From Microbacterium esteraromaticum (GTDB taxonomy: Bacteria; Actinomycetota; Actinomycetes; Actinomycetales; Microbacteriaceae), in assembly GCF_014084045.1 (NCBI RefSeq), contig NZ_CP043732.1, positions 1,426,001-1,490,000 of the forward strand: a stretch of 64,000 bases of DNA, given 5' to 3'. Of the stretch, positions 28,244 to 37,417 are shown piece after piece (within the stretch, counting starts at the first letter, position 1; the number at the start of each line of letters is the position of its first letter). The notes beneath the pieces are model-generated. The model did not search any database and was not told the DNA's origin. It saw nothing but the letters and a program-made list of their open reading frames with translations. The position numbers and the translations under genes were made by a program.

Positions 28244-30399
28244 CGCTGCCCTCCCGTTCGCATCCTAGACGCGGGCCCCGCTCCGATGCGCGCGTCGTCG
28301 GCTCGCGAATCCGGGTGCCAGGCATCCGCTGCGGCGCCCGTCGATCCGGCATCCGGGGGTCCGGCCGGACGCTGCGCCCGGCGACCGGAGGCCGCCAGCG
28401 GTCGACCTGCGCGCTCCTGACCGGGTACGGGACGCGAGCGGCGGCCGTAGATGAGCTCGGACGAGTCGAGCAGCCATGGCACGAGCGTGATCGACACCCC
28501 GTGCACGAGCATCAGCTGGTTCGCGATCCGCCTGGCTCGGCGGTTGTGCAGCAGCGCCTCCCACCAGTGGCCGACGATGTACTGCGGCAGGTACACCGTG
28601 ACGACGCTCGAGCCGTGCTTCTCTCGGTACCGGTCGATGAACTCTGCCACCGGCTGCGCGTACGAGCGATACGGCGAATCGAGGATCACCAGGGGCACGG
28701 GCATCCGCCGTGCGGCCCACTCGCGTTGCAGCTGCTTTCCGTCTTCGGCGCTGAGGGCCACGTGCACGGCCAGGGTCTTGTCATGCTGGGCGGCGATGGC
28801 GTAGTCGATCGCCTTCAGCACCGGCTTCTGCAGCCGGTTCACCAAGATCAGCGCCACGTCGCCGCTCGAACCGAAGTGGTCGGAGTCGTCGACCGCGATC
28901 TCGTGCTCGACGTCGCGGTAGTAGCGCTTCACGCCCATCATCAGCAGCGCCAGCAGCGGTATGGCGAAGAACACCAGATAGGCGCCGTGCGTGAACTTGG
29001 TGATGGTCACGATCACGAGCACCAGGACGGTCAGCGTCGCCCCCGCCGAGTTGATCACGAGTCCGGTGTGCGCCGAACGACGGATGGTCGCGGCATCCGC
29101 CCCCTCGGTGCGGGCTGTCTCGCGCAGCAGCCGGCGCCAGTGCCGCACCATGCCGATCTGCCCCAGCGAGAACGACACGAACACACCGATGATGTACAGC
29201 TGGATGAGGGTGGTCAGCTGCGCACGGAAGACGATGAGCACCGCCATCGCCCCGATGCCGAGCAGGATCATGCCGTTCGAGAACACCAGTCGGTCGCCGC
29301 GGGTGTTGAGCGCCTTCGACGCGTAGCCATCGCGGGCGAGCACCGCTCCGAGCAGCGGGAACCCGTTGAACGCGGTGTTCGCCGCCAGCAGCAGCACACA
29401 GGCGGTCGCGGCCTGGATCAGGTAGAACGGGATGCTGCCGCCGCCGAAGGTCGCGGCCGCGACCTGAGCCATCAGGCTCGGCTGCGGAGAGGTGCAGTCG
29501 AAGCCGATGAGCTCGCACGGGTTCTCGGCGTAATGCACCCCCGAGATGAGAGCAAGGGCGGTGAGACCTGCGAACAGGCAGATCGCTATCGTGCCCATCA
29601 GCGTGAGCGTCGTCTGGGCGTTGCGCACCTTCGGTGCGCGGAACGCGGGCACTCCGTTCGACACGGCCTCGACGCCGGTGAGCGCCGAGCAGCCGCTCGA
29701 GAAGGCGCGCAGCACGAGCAGGATCACGGCAGCCTGGCTGAGGTCCTCGGCGTGCACTCCGAACTCCGCGCTCGAGGCGACCGGCGGGTCGCCGAGCAGG
29801 GTGCGGATCAGCCCGGTGACGATCATCAGCCCCACCGAGCCGATGAAGACGTAGGTGGGGATCGCGAAGACGAGGGATGCCTCGCGAACGCCGCGCAGGT
29901 TGATCACCACGATCAGCACGACGAAGCCGACCGCCAGCTCGACGCGCGCGGGGTCGAGCTCGGGGACGGCGGAGATGATGTTGTCGACCCCCGATGCCAC
30001 CGACACGGCGACGGTGAGCACGTAGTCCACGAGCAGCGCGGCTGCGACGGTCACCCCGGGGATCTCGCCGAGGTTCTTCGACGCCACCTCGTAGTCGCCG
30101 CCGCCGGAGGGGTAGGCCTTGATCAGCTGCCGGTAGCTGGGCACGACAACCGCGAGCAGCAGGATGACCGCACCGGCGACCCACGGCGTGAAGCTCAGGA
30201 ACGCCAGACCCCCGAGGGCGAGGATCATCAGCAGCTCCTGCGGGGCGTACGCCACCGAGCTCAGTGCGTCGGAGGCGAAGATCGGCAGGGCCATGCGCTT
30301 GGGCAGCAGCTGCTCGTCGACCTGCTCGCTGGTGAGCGGGTCGCCGATGATCAGGCGCTTCGCGATCTGCGGCGCCTCGGAGAGGTCTTTTCCATCCAC
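28240..30399 (-). CDS. kimA: KimA-like potassium uptake permease (APC superfamily)
   Basis: A 719-residue transporter: twelve-helix APC core beginning FASDALSSVAYAPQELLMIL (the helix-1 signature of KimA/YdaO-like permeases), then a cytoplasmic domain (residues about 505-665) as in KimA, and a low-complexity Arg/Pro/Ala-rich tail of about 55 residues. KimA proteins import K+ with protons and are shut off by c-di-AMP. The match is by family pattern; a generic amino-acid permease is less likely given the cytoplasmic domain and the K+ genes downstream. It starts at GTG 30399 and is first in a five-gene potassium operon with overlapping junctions. Confidence 0.85.
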   Translation of the reverse strand: MDGKDLSEAPQIAKRLIIGDPLTSEQVDEQLLPKRMALPIFASDALSSVAYAPQELLMILALGGLAFLSFTPWVAGAVILLLAVVVPSYRQLIKAYPSGGGDYEVASKNLGEIPGVTVAAALLVDYVLTVAVSVASGVDNIISAVPELDPARVELAVGFVVLIVVINLRGVREASLVFAIPTYVFIGSVGLMIVTGLIRTLLGDPPVASSAEFGVHAEDLSQAAVILLVLRAFSSGCSALTGVEAVSNGVPAFRAPKVRNAQTTLTLMGTIAICLFAGLTALALISGVHYAENPCELIGFDCTSPQPSLMAQVAAATFGGGSIPFYLIQAATACVLLLAANTAFNGFPLLGAVLARDGYASKALNTRGDRLVFSNGMILLGIGAMAVLIVFRAQLTTLIQLYIIGVFVSFSLGQIGMVRHWRRLLRETARTEGADAATIRRSAHTGLVINSAGATLTVLVLVIVTITKFTHGAYLVFFAIPLLALLMMGVKRYYRDVEHEIAVDDSDHFGSSGDVALILVNRLQKPVLKAIDYAIAAQHDKTLAVHVALSAEDGKQLQREWAARRMPVPLVILDSPYRSYAQPVAEFIDRYREKHGSSVVTVYLPQYIVGHWWEALLHNRRARRIANQLMLVHGVSITLVPWLLDSSELIYGRRSRPVPGQERAGRPLAASGRRAQRPAGPPDAGSTGAAADAWHPDSRADDARIGAGPASRMRTGGQR

Positions 30400-30480
30400 G
30401 GCTGGAGACGCTACGCGCGTCGCCGCAGCCCATCACCGATCCTCACGCAATCCCTACGGATGCGACGCGCGTCCTCACAC

Positions 30481-30532
30481 GATCCTCACGGCCGGGTGGC
30501 TCACGGCCGGGCGGCTCCCGGCCGTGAGGATC
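30481..30532. terminator. long hairpin terminator after the alanine symporter gene
   Basis: A perfect 16-base stem GATCCTCACGGCCGGG (30481-30496) / CCCGGCCGTGAGGATC (30517-30532) lies directly past the symporter stop and upstream of kimA. The motif CGATCCTCAC recurs at about 30435, so part of this region might instead belong to kimA control. Confidence 0.7.
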
Positions 30533-30545
30533 GCGCGGCGGTTCG

Positions 30546-32012
30546 TCAACGGCGCGAGCTGCGCTCCGCGACCGGTACGGGCCCTGTGACGCTCAGCTCG
30601 TCCTCCCAGCACTGGATGCCCGTGACCTCCGGCATCCGAGCGCGGGTGAACACAGGGTCGAGACCCGCTCGGCGCTGGTCGAGGTAGTCGCGCAGCAGCT
30701 TGAACGCGACGCCCGACAGCAAGCCGATGGCCACGAGGTTGATGAGGGCCATGATGCCCATGATGCCGTCGGCGGTGTTCCAGATGAGATCGGCCGAGGC
30801 GATCGAGCCGAGGAAGACCACCATGACCACGACGATGCGGAACACGGTCAGCACCACGGGCTTCGCGTTGATGAACTCGATGTTCGACTCGCCGTAGTAG
30901 TAGTTGCCGAGAATCGAGCTGAAGGCGAGCAGAAAGATGATGACGCTCAACAGGACGTTCGACCAGGAGCCGAGGGAACTGACCAGTGCGTTCTGCGTGA
31001 GCACGATGCCCCGCTCTGCACTCGCCAGATCGGGGGTCGCGACCAGAACGATGAAGGCCGTGATCGAGCAGACGAGGAACGTGTCGAAGTACACCCCGAG
31101 GGTCTGCACCAGACCCTGCTTGACGGGGTGGGTCACGGCCGCGCTCGCTCCGGCGTTCGGCGCCGAGCCGAGACCGGCCTCATTGGAGAACATGCCGCGC
31201 TGAGCGCCGACCATGATGATCGCGCCGATCGTTCCGCCGACCACCTCCTGGGTGCCCCACGCCTGCGTGTAGATCGAGAGGAAGACGTCAGGGAGTCGAT
31301 CGATGTGGATGCCGACGATCACCAGCCCCAGGATGAGATAGATCAGCGCCATCAGGGGCACGACCGCCTGCGACACGGAGGCGATGCGGCGGACGCCGCC
31401 GAAGATCACGAGGGAGGTCAGCACAGCGAGCACGCCGCCCACCACCCACGGGACCCACGTCACCGTGCCGCCGAAGCTGCCGGAGATCGTGGCGCTGATC
31501 GTGTTCGCTTGAAGGGAGTTGAACGACAGCGGGAAGCAGAGGATCAGCACGCAGGCGAAGACGATGCCCATCCATCGGGCCTTGAGGCCGTGCTGCATGT
31601 AATACGCCGGGCCGCCGCGGAAGCCCTCGGAGTCGCGGACCTTGAAGGCCTGCCCGAGGGTCGACTCGATGAAGCTCGAGGCCCCGCCGATGAACGCCAT
31701 CGTCCACATCCAGAACACCGCGCCCGGCCCGCCGATCGCGATCGCGGTGCCGACGCCGGCGATGTTGCCGACGCCGACGCGGGATGCCGCAGAGATCGTG
31801 AACGCCTGGAAGGCCGATACCGACTGGGGTCGGCCCTCGGCGTCCGTCGGGGTGCGATCCGTGAGGGTGCGGAACATCTCGGGGATGAGCCGGAATTGCA
31901 CGACGCCCGAACGGAACGTGAAGTACAGGCCCAGCAAGAGGAGCACGGGCAGCACCGCCCAGCTCCACAGTGTGCCGCCGGCGGTGGTGACGAAATCGTT
32001 GAGCGCGTCCAT
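30546..32012 (-). CDS. sodium:alanine (AGCS-family) amino-acid symporter
   Basis: A 488-residue transporter of the alanine/glycine:cation symporter family. Family features visible are FQAFTISAASRVGVGNIAGVGTAIAIGGPGAVFWMW (the longest AGCS signature), ESTLGQAFKVRD, and MVGAQRGMFSNEAGLGSAPNA. It takes up alanine or glycine with Na+. Its start at ATG 32012 is divergent from the MFS exporter gene across about 70 bp, and a strong hairpin ends it. A charged C-terminal tail of about 45 residues is not membrane-spanning. Confidence 0.92.
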   Translation of the reverse strand: MDALNDFVTTAGGTLWSWAVLPVLLLLGLYFTFRSGVVQFRLIPEMFRTLTDRTPTDAEGRPQSVSAFQAFTISAASRVGVGNIAGVGTAIAIGGPGAVFWMWTMAFIGGASSFIESTLGQAFKVRDSEGFRGGPAYYMQHGLKARWMGIVFACVLILCFPLSFNSLQANTISATISGSFGGTVTWVPWVVGGVLAVLTSLVIFGGVRRIASVSQAVVPLMALIYLILGLVIVGIHIDRLPDVFLSIYTQAWGTQEVVGGTIGAIIMVGAQRGMFSNEAGLGSAPNAGASAAVTHPVKQGLVQTLGVYFDTFLVCSITAFIVLVATPDLASAERGIVLTQNALVSSLGSWSNVLLSVIIFLLAFSSILGNYYYGESNIEFINAKPVVLTVFRIVVVMVVFLGSIASADLIWNTADGIMGIMALINLVAIGLLSGVAFKLLRDYLDQRRAGLDPVFTRARMPEVTGIQCWEDELSVTGPVPVAERSSRR

Positions 32013-32083
32013 GTCGACAAGTATTCAGTGGAGTAGGGGGAATTGAACAGCGCCGGGCGGAACCGGGCATCCGGGACTTCTGG

Positions 32084-33283
32084 TTGGATGTTTTTGTGAA
32101 GACGACTGACGAAACCCGCCCGGCCGGGTTCGGAGCCCTGCTGTGGCTGGCGCTGGCGACGTTCTCGATGGGCATCGACGGCTATGTGCTGGCGGGCCTG
32201 CTGCCGCAGATCGCCGACGACCTCGACGTCTCCGAGGCGGCCGCGGGCCAGCTCGTCGCCGTGTTCGCCCTCACCGCGGCCCTCGCCGGTCCCGTGCTCT
32301 CGTCGTTCACCGGACGGTGGGAGCGCAAGCTCGTCATCTCGCTGTCGCTGGGCGTGTTCGTGCTCGGCAACCTGCTCATCGCCCTGTCGGCGAACTACGC
32401 GATGGCCATGACCGGACGCGTCGTCTCCGCCCTCGGCGGATCGCTGCTGAGCGCCGTGGTGAGCGCCTATGTGCTCGCGAAGACCGCTCCCGAGCGGCGC
32501 GGCCGCGCTCTGTCGTTCGTGCTCGGCGGATTCCTCGCCGCGACAGCGCTCGGCGTTCCGATCGGCCTCGTGATCGGCCAGGACGACTGGCGCCTGCCTC
32601 TCTTCCTCGTCACCGGCGTCGGGGCGGTCGCCCTGGTCGGCATCCTGATCAACGTCCCCCGCCTGCACCTGCCCTCTCTCACGCTGCGCCAGACGCTGCG
32701 CCCTCTCGCGCGTCCGGCGGTGATCGGGGCGATCTTCGTCGCCACGGGGATCATGTGCGCGAGCTACCTCTGCTTCACGTACGCGACGCTCATCTTCGAG
32801 CCGCGCGTGGGAGCGGGAGCACCGATCATCGCGGCCATGTTCGGCTACGGCATCGTCAGCCTCGGCGGCAACATCCTCTCGGGCCGCATCACCGATCGCA
32901 TCGACCCGAAGACCGTGATCGCCCTGATCATCGGCATCCTCATCGTGGTGGCGCTGCTCGGCACGGCCGGCCTGCTGCTCCCCGGCGCCGCCGGCGCGGT
33001 GGCGGCGTTCGCCTGGTTCTTCGGATGCGCGTTCTTCAACGGCGGATCGGGTGTGGCCCTCCAGTCGCGCCTCGGAGACATCGCCCCCGACTCGATGTCG
33101 CTCGTGCTCGCGCTGAACGGCAGCGGCATGCAGCTCGGCTCCGCCCTCGGCGGCATACTGGGCGGCGCGCTGCTGACATCCGGGATCGACGCCGACGGGC
33201 TGCTGCCCGCCTCGGCCGTCGTGCTCGCCGTGACGATGGGCCTGCACCTGCTGGTCTCGCGCGCAGCGCCCCGCACCGCCTGA
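32084..33283 (+). CDS. major facilitator superfamily exporter (12-helix, DHA1 type)
   Basis: A 399-residue MFS protein of the AraJ/multidrug type. It shows MGIDGYVLAGLLPQIADDLDVSEAAAGQLV at helix 1, a motif A-like loop FTGRWERK, motif C-like GGFLAATALGVPIGLVIG, and a second-half GNILSGRITDRIDPK. It likely exports drugs or sugars by proton antiport; the substrate is unknown. The start is either ATG 32084 or GTG 32096 (VKTTDETRP), the latter slightly better spaced from a weak TTGGA site. It is convergent with a LacI-family gene across a palindrome. Confidence 0.87.
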   Translation: MDVFVKTTDETRPAGFGALLWLALATFSMGIDGYVLAGLLPQIADDLDVSEAAAGQLVAVFALTAALAGPVLSSFTGRWERKLVISLSLGVFVLGNLLIALSANYAMAMTGRVVSALGGSLLSAVVSAYVLAKTAPERRGRALSFVLGGFLAATALGVPIGLVIGQDDWRLPLFLVTGVGAVALVGILINVPRLHLPSLTLRQTLRPLARPAVIGAIFVATGIMCASYLCFTYATLIFEPRVGAGAPIIAAMFGYGIVSLGGNILSGRITDRIDPKTVIALIIGILIVVALLGTAGLLLPGAAGAVAAFAWFFGCAFFNGGSGVALQSRLGDIAPDSMSLVLALNGSGMQLGSALGGILGGALLTSGIDADGLLPASAVVLAVTMGLHLLVSRAAPRTA

Positions 33284-33332
33284 CGCGTCGCATCGCCGCG
33301 TCGCATCGACGCGTCGGATCGCGACGTCGGAT

Positions 33333-33403
33333 CGCGAGACGTGCGTTGCAGCACGAGACAGGGCCGCGGAGCGGCGGTCTCGTGCTGAAGACCAGGTCTC
33401 GCG
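33333..33403. repeat. long nested palindrome (double-arm element, copy 3)
   Basis: Outer arms CGCGAGAC (33333-33340) / GTCTCGCG (33396-33403) and inner arms CAGCACGAGAC (33349-33359) / GTCTCGTGCTG (33377-33387), all perfect, around a 17-base centre. The GAGAC word is used twice per side. The 50 bp before it (33284-33336) are short degenerate repeats of CGTCGCATCG/CGTCGGATCG. It lies between convergent genes. Confidence 0.85.
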
Positions 33404-33445
33404 GACCGGGTCCGACGAAGAACGACGGATGCCGGGGATGCGCGG

Positions 33446-34450
33446 CTACGCGCGGGCGGTCGTGCCGCGCACGATGAGCTCGTAGGGCAGGTCGGCGGCG
33501 ACCGCGGCATCCGGATCGTCCTCGAGCTGCGCGAGGATCGCGCGCGCCGCCCGCTCGCCCTGCGCGAGCGGGAACTGGTCGACGGTCGTCAGCTGGAAGA
33601 ACTCGCCGAGCTCATGGCCGTCGATGCCGACGATCGAGAGGTCCTGCGGCACGCGGAACCCGAGATCGCGAGCGGCGAGCAGCGCGCCGACCGCCATCTC
33701 GTCGGAGGCCGCGAAGATCGCGGTCGGGCGCGGGCCCGGCCTTCCCAGCAGCTGCTTGGCGGCGCGGAACCCGCCGTCGACGGTGAAGTCCGCGGGCTCG
33801 AGGAAGGTGTGCTTCGCGGTGATGCCTGCGTCGGCCAGAGCCCGCTCGAAGCCGAGGCGCCGTCGGGTCGGCACGTGGAAGTCGATGTCGAACTCGGGGT
33901 TCGCTCCGATGTGCGCGATGTCGCGGTGCCCGAGGCCGATCAGGTGCTCGGTGGCGAGGCGAGCCAGCGCCGTGTCGTCCACGGTCAGGGTGTTCAGCCG
34001 CGGGTTCGGGCCGCCGATCCCGATCACCGGAAGCCCCAGGTCGAGCAGCTGCGCGGTCTCATCGTCGTCGAGTTCGATGGCCACGGCGATCACGGCATCC
34101 ACCCGCTGGCGACGCAGGAACGTCGAGAAGACCTCCCGGCGCACGGCGGCGTCGGCCGTGATGTTGTACAGGGTCACGTCGTAGCCGGCGCGCATCAGCG
34201 CGCTGGTCGCCCCCGACAGCACGGTGCTGAAGAACCAGCGGTCGAGGAAGGGCACGATCACGCCGATGTTCTGCGTGCGTCCGGATGCCAGGCTCGACGC
34301 GCGCGACGAGACGACGTAGCCGAGCGACTCGGCCGCCGACCGCACGCGCTCGCGCGCCCCGTCCGACACGTGCCCGCGCCCGCTGAGGGCACGCGACACG
34401 GTGGCCGTCGAGACGCCCGCGAGCTTCGCGACCTCGTCGATGCTCACCAT
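33446..34450 (-). CDS. LacI-family transcriptional regulator (probable alpha-glucoside regulator)
   Basis: A 334-residue LacI/GalR repressor: N-terminal helix-turn-helix and hinge (VSIDEVAKLAGVSTATVSRALS, then SLASGRTQNIGVIVP), followed by a periplasmic-binding-like sugar domain ending SIVGIDGHELGEFFQLTTVDQ. It lies directly downstream of, and in the same direction as, the GH13 alpha-glucosidase gene, whose promoter contains a typical LacI-type operator (36254-36267). It is therefore the likely repressor of that gene, with an alpha-glucoside or glucose derivative as inducer. A nested palindrome separates the two genes and may partly uncouple them. Confidence 0.88.
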   Translation of the reverse strand: MVSIDEVAKLAGVSTATVSRALSGRGHVSDGARERVRSAAESLGYVVSSRASSLASGRTQNIGVIVPFLDRWFFSTVLSGATSALMRAGYDVTLYNITADAAVRREVFSTFLRRQRVDAVIAVAIELDDDETAQLLDLGLPVIGIGGPNPRLNTLTVDDTALARLATEHLIGLGHRDIAHIGANPEFDIDFHVPTRRRLGFERALADAGITAKHTFLEPADFTVDGGFRAAKQLLGRPGPRPTAIFAASDEMAVGALLAARDLGFRVPQDLSIVGIDGHELGEFFQLTTVDQFPLAQGERAARAILAQLEDDPDAAVAADLPYELIVRGTTARA

Positions 34451-34493
34451 GTCGTGGCTCCTTCTCTCAGCGATCCGCGAGCCCCATCGGCCC

Positions 34494-34564
34494 CGCGAGA
34501 CTTGCCTTCGAGCATGAGACAGAGCTCCGGAAGCCCGGTCTCATGCTGCAAGGCAAGTCTCGCG
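34494..34564. repeat. long nested palindrome (double-arm element, copy 4)
   Basis: Outer arms CGCGAGACTTGCCTT (34494-34508) / AAGGCAAGTCTCGCG (34550-34564), perfect over 15 bases; inner arms AGCATGAGAC (34511-34520) / GTCTCATGCT (34538-34547), perfect over 10, around a 17-base centre. With only a two-base bulge on each side the whole folds as one long hairpin. It shares the CGCGAGAC end and GAGAC inner word with copy 3, just over 1 kb away. Confidence 0.88.
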
Positions 34565-34578
34565 TATTGATGCCGCGC

Positions 34579-36240
34579 TCAGGCGCGGGTGAACCAGGCG
34601 GCGGTGTTCGGCGGCAGGGCGGTGCCGGCGAACGGCTCGCTCTGCACCACGAAGGTCACGTCGTCGCCGAGCTCGATCGGCGTCTCGCCGAGGTTCGCGA
34701 CCACGTGCAGCTCGCCTCGGTGGAAGGCCACGGCAGAGGCATCCACGTCATCCCAGACGAGCGAGCCGCCGCCCAGGCCGCGCTCGCGGCGCTCGGCCAG
34801 CAGACGCCTGTACAGGTTGAGCGTCGAGTCGGCGTCGCCCTCCTCGGCGTCGCGGGCGAAGGCCGCCCATTCGGCCGGCTGCGGCAGCCACGACGCGCCC
34901 GTGTCGTTGAAGCCGAAAGCGGGTCCCGAAGCCGTCCACGGCAGCGGCACGCGGCAGCCGTCGCGGCCGTAGCGCTCGCCGTTCGTGCGGAACCAGGTCG
35001 GATCCTGACGGAACTCGTCAGGGATCTCCATCGCCTCCGGAAGACCCAGCTCCTCGCCCTGGTAGACGTAGGCCGAGCCGGGGAGCGACAGCATGACGGT
35101 CGTCGCCGCGCGCCCACGCGAGAGCCCGACGGCGGCATCGGGCTTGCCCTTCGAGTTCGGGCCGATGCCGTCGCCCTGCGGGCTGTCGGCGGTCAGGGCG
35201 AGACGCGAGGCGTGGCGGATCACGTCGTGGTTCGAGAGCACCCAGGTGCTCGGTGCGCCCACCTCGCCGAAGGCGTCGAGGGAGTCGCGGATGACTCCGC
35301 GCAGCGCCTCGGCGTCCCACGGCGTCATCAGGTAGGGGAAGTTGAAGGTCTGGTGCATCTCGTCCGGACGCACCCACAATGCGGTCTTCTTGAGCGTCGG
35401 CAGCCAGGCCTCGCCGCACAGCGCGCGGTCGCCGTCGTACTCGGCGAGCACCTTGTGCCAGTCGCGGTAGATGTCGTGCACCTCGTCCTGACCCCAGTAC
35501 GGCACGTTCTCCTCGCCGCCGCCCATCGAATCCGCGTCGGCGACGGGGGCGTAATCGGGAAGGCCGGCCTCCTTCACCATGCCGTGCGCCACATCGACGC
35601 GGAAGCCGTCGACGCCGCGGTCGAGCCAGAAGCGCAGGATGCTGCGGAACTCCTCGCGCACCTCTTCGTTGGTCCAGTCGAAGTCGGGCTGGGTGGCGTC
35701 GAAGATGTGCAGGTACCACTGGCCGGGGGTGCCGTCGGCCTCGGTCACGCGGTCCCACATGCGGCCGCCGAACACGCTCTCCCAGTTGTTCGGGGGCAGC
35801 TCGCCGTTCTCGCCGCGGCCGTCGCGGAAGACGTAGCGGGCGCGCTCGCGGCTGCCTGGTGCCGCCTTCAGCGCCTCCTGGAACCAGACGTGCTGGTCGG
35901 AGGAGTGGTTGGGCACGAGATCGACGATGACCCGGATGCCGCGGGCGTGCGCCTCGTTGAGCATGACGTCGAAGTCGGCGAGCGTGCCGAACAGCGGGTC
36001 GACATCGCGGTAGTCGGCCACGTCGTAGCCGGCATCCTTCTGCGGGCTCGTCATGAACGGGCTCAGCCAGATGGCGTCGATGCCCAGGCTCTTCAGATCG
36101 TCGAGTCTGCTGGTGATGCCGGGGAGGTCGCCGATGCCGTCGCCCGAGGCGTCGGCGAAGGACCGGGGGTAGATCTGGTAGATGACGGCGGTGCGCCACC
36201 ACTCGGAACCGGGGGCTGCCATCTGCTCACGCTGTGCCAT
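34579..36240 (-). CDS. GH13 alpha-glucosidase / oligo-1,6-glucosidase-type enzyme
   Basis: A 553-residue GH13 enzyme with the (beta/alpha)8 barrel regions in order: DLVPNHSSDQ (region I), GFRVDVAHG with nucleophile D216 (region II), LCGEAW with acid/base E277 (region III), and LSNHD with H339 and D340 (region IV). Start IYQIYPRSFADASGDGIGDLPGI is typical of oligo-1,6-glucosidase, trehalose synthase and alpha-glucosidase subfamilies. There is no signal peptide, so it acts on imported malto- or isomalto-oligosaccharides, trehalose or sucrose-like sugars. It starts at ATG 36240 behind a LacI-type operator, with the probable repressor gene downstream. Sugar transport genes are not next to it. Confidence 0.9.
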   Translation of the reverse strand: MAQREQMAAPGSEWWRTAVIYQIYPRSFADASGDGIGDLPGITSRLDDLKSLGIDAIWLSPFMTSPQKDAGYDVADYRDVDPLFGTLADFDVMLNEAHARGIRVIVDLVPNHSSDQHVWFQEALKAAPGSRERARYVFRDGRGENGELPPNNWESVFGGRMWDRVTEADGTPGQWYLHIFDATQPDFDWTNEEVREEFRSILRFWLDRGVDGFRVDVAHGMVKEAGLPDYAPVADADSMGGGEENVPYWGQDEVHDIYRDWHKVLAEYDGDRALCGEAWLPTLKKTALWVRPDEMHQTFNFPYLMTPWDAEALRGVIRDSLDAFGEVGAPSTWVLSNHDVIRHASRLALTADSPQGDGIGPNSKGKPDAAVGLSRGRAATTVMLSLPGSAYVYQGEELGLPEAMEIPDEFRQDPTWFRTNGERYGRDGCRVPLPWTASGPAFGFNDTGASWLPQPAEWAAFARDAEEGDADSTLNLYRRLLAERRERGLGGGSLVWDDVDASAVAFHRGELHVVANLGETPIELGDDVTFVVQSEPFAGTALPPNTAAWFTRA

Positions 36241-36253
36241 CTGCTCAGGCTAG

Positions 36254-36267
36254 TGCAAGCGCTTACA
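36254..36267. promoter_or_regulatory. LacI-family operator before the GH13 gene
   Basis: TGCAAGCGCTTACA is a near-perfect palindrome centred on CG (arms TGCAAGC/GCTTACA, one mismatch), the standard form for LacI/GalR binding. It sits 14-27 bp before the alpha-glucosidase start and probably overlaps its promoter. Confidence 0.75.
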
Positions 36268-36309
36268 GTTTTGAAAGGCGACCCCGTCAGCACCGCTGAA
36301 CGGCGCCGC

Positions 36310-37245
36310 TCACGAACCGGGGATGACGATGTTCAACGGCGGCTCGCCTGCGAGCATCCGGTCGATCTGGCGACGGATGAGTCGCGCGATGCGCGGATTC
36401 ATCGCGGTCGACGCGCCGCCGTTGTGCGGGGTGATGAGCAGGCCGGGTGCGCTCCACAGCGGGTGGCCGGCGGGCAGAGGCTCTTCTTCGAAGACGTCGG
36501 ATGCCACGCGGATCGCATTCGAGTTCAGCGCGGCGATCAGGGCATCCGTCTCGACCAGGGGCCCGCGCCCGACGTTCACCAGCAGCGCTCCACGCGCCAT
36601 GCGGCCGATCCTGGCGGCGTCGAACAGGTGGTGCGTCTCGGCGGTCGCGGGCAGACTCAGCACGACGATCTCGGCATCGGGCAGAAGCGTGTCCAGCTCA
36701 TCCATGCCGTGCACGGCGAGCTCGCCGACCCCGTCGACCTGCTCGGTGCGAGGGGTGCGGGCCACCGCGGTCAGCTCGACCTCGAAGGGGGCCAGGCGCC
36801 GGGCGATCGCCGTTCCGACTCCGCCGAATCCGACCAGCAGCACGCGCCGATCTGCGAGGCTCTCGGCGAAGACGGGCGCCCATTCGCCGCGTTCCTGCGC
36901 GCGCACGAATCGAGGCAGCTGCCGCTGCGCCGCGATCATCATCCCCACGGCGAGCTCGGCGGTCGACGCCTCGTGAACGCTGGCGGCATTGGCGAACGGG
37001 ATGCCAGGGGGCAGCACCTCGGCGACGCCGTCGTAGCCGATCGACTCGCCCTGCACGAGCCGCACGTCGAGTCCGTCGAGCGCGGCGAGCACTCCGGTGC
37101 CGTCCATGTACGGCGGCACGACGATGTCGAGGCGATCGGCCGGGGCGGGGGAGCGCAGATCCCAGAGGAGCAGTTCGACGCCGGGCGGCAGCGCGCCGAG
37201 GTCGTGGACGAGGCGGTCTGTGGGGACGGTGACGATGAGGCTCAC
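36310..37245 (-). CDS. D-isomer-specific 2-hydroxyacid dehydrogenase
   Basis: A 311-residue NAD(P)-dependent dehydrogenase: Rossmann motif GFGGVG (residues 139-144), then catalytic R227 in VNVGRGPLV, E255 in DVFEEEPLP and H274 in ITPHNGG, the full Arg-Glu-His triad. It interconverts a 2-keto acid and a D-2-hydroxy acid (glyoxylate/hydroxypyruvate reductase or phosphoglycerate dehydrogenase-like); the substrate is not evident. It begins at GTG 37245. The 396 bp upstream of it hold only repeats and one palindrome. It lies 69 bp upstream of the GH13 gene in the same direction, but the operator between them suggests separate promoters. Confidence 0.9.
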   Translation of the reverse strand: MSLIVTVPTDRLVHDLGALPPGVELLLWDLRSPAPADRLDIVVPPYMDGTGVLAALDGLDVRLVQGESIGYDGVAEVLPPGIPFANAASVHEASTAELAVGMMIAAQRQLPRFVRAQERGEWAPVFAESLADRRVLLVGFGGVGTAIARRLAPFEVELTAVARTPRTEQVDGVGELAVHGMDELDTLLPDAEIVVLSLPATAETHHLFDAARIGRMARGALLVNVGRGPLVETDALIAALNSNAIRVASDVFEEEPLPAGHPLWSAPGLLITPHNGGASTAMNPRIARLIRRQIDRMLAGEPPLNIVIPGS

Positions 37246-37267
37246 GGCTCGACCTTAGCGCCGGGTC

Positions 37268-37349
37268 GCGCGGGCCGGCCGCGCCCGGGCCGGCTGCGCG
37301 TGGGCCGGCTGCGCCCGGGCCGGCCGCGCCCGGGCCGGCTGCGCCCGGC
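37268..37349. repeat. 15-bp GC-rich minisatellite
   Basis: About five and a half copies of a GCGCCCGGGCCGGCT unit (clear copies at 37281-37295, 37296-37310, 37311-37325 and 37326-37340). They occupy the start of the 396-bp gap between the dehydrogenase and the 153-residue hypothetical gene. No gene is visible in this gap. Confidence 0.85.
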
Positions 37350-37417
37350 GGTGGGGCGGATGCCGTTCAGCCGCCCGCATCATGCTGAGGCCCGCCCTGA
37401 CCGGGCATCCGCCTCAC

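Noticed and set aside
30400-30545. c-di-AMP (ydaO-type) riboswitch before kimA
   Set aside because: The gap is 146 bp and largely taken by a terminator hairpin and TCCTCAC repeats; the conserved riboswitch cores are not visible.
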